Assembly (NCBI GenBank): GCA_002345205.1
Contig: DDVI01000092.1
Span: forward strand, 13,640-77,639
Length of the DNA: 64,000 bases
Direction of reading: 5' to 3'
Source: Bdellovibrionaceae bacterium UBA2316
Lineage (GTDB): Bacteria > Bdellovibrionota > Bdellovibrionia > Bdellovibrionales > Bdellovibrionaceae
Shown in pieces: positions 61,517 through 64,000 of this stretch (position 1 is the stretch's first letter; the number at the start of each line of letters is the position of its first letter). Under the pieces are notes generated by a model. That model was not told where the DNA came from, did not search any database, and saw only the letters and a list, made by a program, of their open reading frames with translations. The position numbers were made by a program, and so were the translations under genes.

Positions 61517-61954
61517 ATGGCTGAAGAGCTAACAGAATTGCCCGCGGTAGCGAAATCATTTCACACATTTTGTAAGAAGTGCGACGTCGATCGTTATCAT
61601 AAAGTCCTTGCGCACACGAGTGCAACAACGGCTAAAATTGAATGCGAAGTTTGCCATTCAAAAAAAGCATACAAATTACCAAGTGCTAGAAAAGAAGCTA
61701 TGGCTAAAGCCCGCGCAGCACGTGCGCCAAGCGCTAATCAACGCAAATCAAATCACCAAACTGAATACAATGATCTTCTAAATTCTTTATCCGCAATGGA
61801 AGAAAAACCGTATAGCTTAAAGGCTAAGTTTGAAATCGCGAACAAAATCAGTCATCCTAAATTTGGTATTGGTGTCGTTCGTACTGTTCAGCCAGATAAA
61901 ATCGAAGTGGTTTTTTCTGATGAAGTAAAACTTCTTATTCATAATCGTCAGTAA
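61517..61954 (+). CDS. Zinc-ribbon protein with UvrD-type Tudor-like (DUF3553-like) tail
   Basis: 145 aa from ATG 61517, preceded by GGAG; an earlier in-frame ATG at 61493 is less likely. Residues 20-50 hold a ribbon: TFCKKCDVDRYHK and IECEVCHSKKAY (two CxxC pairs). A Lys/Arg/Ala-rich linker follows. The last 40 residues, NKISHPKFGIGVVRTVQPDKIEVVFSDEVKLLIHNR, match the pattern of the Tudor-like domain at the C terminus of UvrD/PcrA helicases (H-P-x-F-G-x-G-V-V). The gene ends 8 bp before a UvrD/Rep helicase that lacks such a tail, so it may supply it as a separate subunit. Zinc binding is inferred. Confidence 0.82.
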   Translation: MAEELTELPAVAKSFHTFCKKCDVDRYHKVLAHTSATTAKIECEVCHSKKAYKLPSARKEAMAKARAARAPSANQRKSNHQTEYNDLLNSLSAMEEKPYSLKAKFEIANKISHPKFGIGVVRTVQPDKIEVVFSDEVKLLIHNRQ

Positions 61955-61962
61955 ATATTTAA

Positions 61963-63957
61963 ATGTGGTACTCCGGACTTAATCCCGAGCAACAAAGAGC
62001 AGTGGCCCATAATTATGGGCCTCTTTTAATTTTAGCGGGTGCGGGCTCGGGTAAAACCACGGTCTTGGTATCTCGAACTGGGCGCATGATCGCGGAAGGT
62101 ATCGCAAAAGCAGAGCAAATCCTGGTTCTGACATTTACAAACAAGGCGGCTCGGGAATTAAAACATCGAGTTTCCGTTAAGGTTGGTAAATCAGCCAAGA
62201 AAATATCGGCGGGTACATTTCACTCGTTCGGTTTACAATTAATTAAAAAATATCATAAAGAATTAGAACTCGACGAAAATTTTGGAATCATCGATACATC
62301 CGATTCCTTTGCGATCTTGAAAGAGATGTTAAAGGAAATCAAAGTTGTCGGGCGGGACAAGTACGATCTTGAGCACCTGTACGGCTTGATCCAGAATATT
62401 CGAAATAAAAAACACAACTCAACGATTGATGATGAATACCATCAGATGGCAGAAATTTTAGCGCCTAAGTACGAAAAACGTTTAAATTTACTAAGCGTCG
62501 TGGATTTTGAAAGTCTGTTGTTAAAGCCGCTCGAGTTATTCAATAAATTCCCTGATATCAAGGCCGAGGTGCAGGCCCAGTACACGCAGATCATGGTCGA
62601 CGAATTCCAAGATACGAATGCCACGCAGATGAAATTAATTAATCACCTGATCGGTCCACACGATAACCTGTCGGTAGTAGGAGATGATGATCAGTCGATT
62701 TATGGCTGGCGCGGAGCCGAAGTTCAAAATATTTTAAGTTTTCCTAAGCAACATAAAAATTGTGAGGTCATTAAATTAGAACGCAATTACCGTTCGATTT
62801 CTTCAATCCTGCATTTTGCAAACGACGTGATTAGTAAAAACAAATCACGTCACGGTAAAGTTCTGAAATCCGAAAGTAAAAAAGTTAAAGATCACATTCC
62901 TGAACTCTTCGTTTTAGAAAATGAAGAGGCCGAGAGCGAATTTATTGCGTCTGAGATCTTGAATTTCATCAAGGAAGGTTACAAGGCAAAAGACATCGCG
63001 ATTCTTTATAGGTCTAACTCTCAAGGCGCTTGGCTTGAAAGTGCATTAAAGAAAAATCGAATTGAATATACCATCACCGGTGGCTCTTCATTATTTGAAC
63101 GCAAAGAAGTTAAGGATCTGGTCGCATTTATTCGCCAGGCGATTCAAAGTAAGGATGTCACGTTAAAGCGGATTATTAACGTTCCTCCTCGGGGTATTGG
63201 GGAAACTACAATTGAAAAACTAAATGAATATGCTAAAGCCAAGGGAATAACGTTTGCGGAATCGTGTCGTCTATGGCGTGAGCAGGATATCATTGCGAAA
63301 GCAGGCGAAGGTATCGACGGATTATTTTATTTTCTTTCTGTGTTGCCTAAGAAAATGGTTTCCCCAGGATCTAACGAAACGTCATTTCTAGAAGCGTTCC
63401 GCGAAATGGGCTATCGTGAATACGTGTACAGTTTATCTGATGACGCGTCCGTGGGCGAACGGAAATGGGGTTTAGTTGAAATCTTTGCTCGTATATTATT
63501 TTCCTTCCTAGAGAAAAACGGCATGAATTTATTTATGCTGAAAGAGTTTTTAGATCGATTAATGTTACGTGATGAAATGCTAGCAGGCGATGAAGAAGAA
63601 AATAAAGTTCAATTGATGACGTTGCATGCCTCGAAAGGGTTAGAGTTTCCAGTGGTGATGTTGTGTGGGATTGAAGAAGACCTTTTGCCGCACAAAAATC
63701 TGGGGCAAGATGTTGATGAAGAACGTCGATTGTTTTATGTCGGGATTACACGGGCCCAAGAGTATTTGCTAATGACAAAGTGTTTGGAACGGAAAAAAAA
63801 TGGTGCGTTTAGAAAAGTCGCGATGTCGCGGTTTTTATTAGACGCGAATCCTGAATTATATAAAATCTATCCGCGTGGAGTTCGTCCCGTTTCGGGCGAA
63901 AAACGAACTCAGCTAGTGTCTGATTTTCTAAAATCTTTAGATGCAAAAAAGTTATAG
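61963..63957 (+). CDS. UvrD/Rep/PcrA family ATP-dependent DNA helicase
   Basis: 664 aa, superfamily 1A helicase. Motif I AGAGSGKTTV (Lys31), Ia LTFTNKAARELKHR, motif II MVDEFQDTNATQ, motif III GDDDQSIYGWRGAE, motif IV LERNYRS, motif V LMTLHASKGLEFPVV and motif VI RRLFYVGITRAQEYL are all intact. It unwinds DNA 3'-5' in repair or replication restart. The C terminus stops at residue 664 after a polar stretch ending LDAKKL, close to Rep length, and lacks the HPxFGxGVV Tudor-like domain of UvrD/PcrA, which the upstream gene contains. No Shine-Dalgarno is visible, so translation probably depends on the upstream gene. Confidence 0.94.
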   Translation: MWYSGLNPEQQRAVAHNYGPLLILAGAGSGKTTVLVSRTGRMIAEGIAKAEQILVLTFTNKAARELKHRVSVKVGKSAKKISAGTFHSFGLQLIKKYHKELELDENFGIIDTSDSFAILKEMLKEIKVVGRDKYDLEHLYGLIQNIRNKKHNSTIDDEYHQMAEILAPKYEKRLNLLSVVDFESLLLKPLELFNKFPDIKAEVQAQYTQIMVDEFQDTNATQMKLINHLIGPHDNLSVVGDDDQSIYGWRGAEVQNILSFPKQHKNCEVIKLERNYRSISSILHFANDVISKNKSRHGKVLKSESKKVKDHIPELFVLENEEAESEFIASEILNFIKEGYKAKDIAILYRSNSQGAWLESALKKNRIEYTITGGSSLFERKEVKDLVAFIRQAIQSKDVTLKRIINVPPRGIGETTIEKLNEYAKAKGITFAESCRLWREQDIIAKAGEGIDGLFYFLSVLPKKMVSPGSNETSFLEAFREMGYREYVYSLSDDASVGERKWGLVEIFARILFSFLEKNGMNLFMLKEFLDRLMLRDEMLAGDEEENKVQLMTLHASKGLEFPVVMLCGIEEDLLPHKNLGQDVDEERRLFYVGITRAQEYLLMTKCLERKKNGAFRKVAMSRFLLDANPELYKIYPRGVRPVSGEKRTQLVSDFLKSLDAKKL

Positions 63958-63958
63958 G

Positions 63959-64000
63959 ATGATGAGAGAAGTTTTACTTTTTCCTGCATATGCACTTGAC
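63959..64000 (+). CDS. Start of a truncated downstream gene
   Basis: Two in-frame ATGs (63959 and 63962) open MMREVLLFPAYALD to the window end, 14 codons. It begins one base after the helicase stop, so it is likely in the same operon. Too short to identify. Confidence 0.4.
   Translation, partial: MMREVLLFPAYALD

Noticed and set aside
1..64000. tRNA, rRNA, CRISPR arrays, insertion sequences, riboswitches of known type
   Set aside because: The intergenic gaps were read by eye; no cloverleaf TPsiC-like box, repeated spacer array, transposase gene or c-di-GMP-I aptamer pattern was found.

Overview
This window is chromosomal DNA, moderately AT-rich, about 90% coding, with short intergenic gaps, many 4-30 bp gene overlaps and frequent strand switches. 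There is no gap over 300 bases without a gene. I see no rRNA, tRNA, CRISPR array, insertion sequence, integrase or phage gene. The gene content is Gram-negative: lipoprotein N-acyltransferase, beta-barrel-like outer-membrane proteins, many signal peptides and lipoproteins. It is rich in secreted peptidases, and its signalling mix (CheA-like kinase, SpoIIE/STAS pair, HD-GYP, receiver-DUF4388-TPR) is familiar from Bdellovibrionota. A Bdellovibrio/Pseudobdellovibrio-like organism is my best guess. It rests on remembered protein style, not on a search.

Layout. 1-3.8 kb: a truncated HExxH protein, a Cys-rich YkgJ-like protein, an EVE-domain protein and a large receiver/PilZ-like protein. 3.8-11.9 kb: mutS2 overlapping lnt, a zinc-ribbon membrane protein, an S8 protease, a DUF475/TerC-like membrane protein and a DMT exporter. 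12-22 kb: exported proteins, namely a probable outer-membrane barrel, a translationally coupled pair (a 1131-aa unknown exported protein and a 1139-aa S8 protease) and a Gly-rich lipoprotein, closed by tandem terminators. 22-30 kb: a FAN1-type nuclease fused to a DnaQ-type exonuclease, a YchJ SEC-C protein, a sterol-desaturase-like hydroxylase, an HD-GYP phosphodiesterase, a DUF1338 enzyme, and an M14 peptidase coupled to an alpha/beta hydrolase.

30-38 kb: an apparent cell-surface operon, with an outer-membrane barrel, a large EF-hand lipoprotein, an MBOAT O-acyltransferase and two SGNH hydrolases, a layout typical of O-acetylation of an exported polymer. dcd and rpmG follow on the other strand. 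38.6-48.6 kb: a ChaN-like protein, then signalling genes: a CheY-like receiver, a CheA-like PAS kinase coupled to a FecR/FN3-like membrane protein, a HAMP-SpoIIE phosphatase, a STAS protein and a receiver-DUF4388-TPR protein. Perfect GGTCTAG hairpins flank the SpoIIE-STAS pair. 48.6-64 kb: small membrane ORFs, rlmE, a LOG-family protein, an MFS transporter, a second copy of the barrel family overlapping a P-loop ATPase, a branched-chain aminotransferase, a SpoIID-domain protein, an SDR, fumC, an unknown protein, and a small zinc-ribbon/Tudor-like protein directly upstream of a Rep/UvrD helicase that appears to lack that domain.

Most noteworthy: the FAN1-DEDDh exonuclease fusion; the helicase whose Tudor-like tail seems to be a separate zinc-ribbon gene; the inverted repeats around the SpoIIE/STAS genes; a STAS protein with Cys at the usual phospho-Ser position; and a minus-oriented intrinsic terminator after fumC that suggests an unannotated small RNA.
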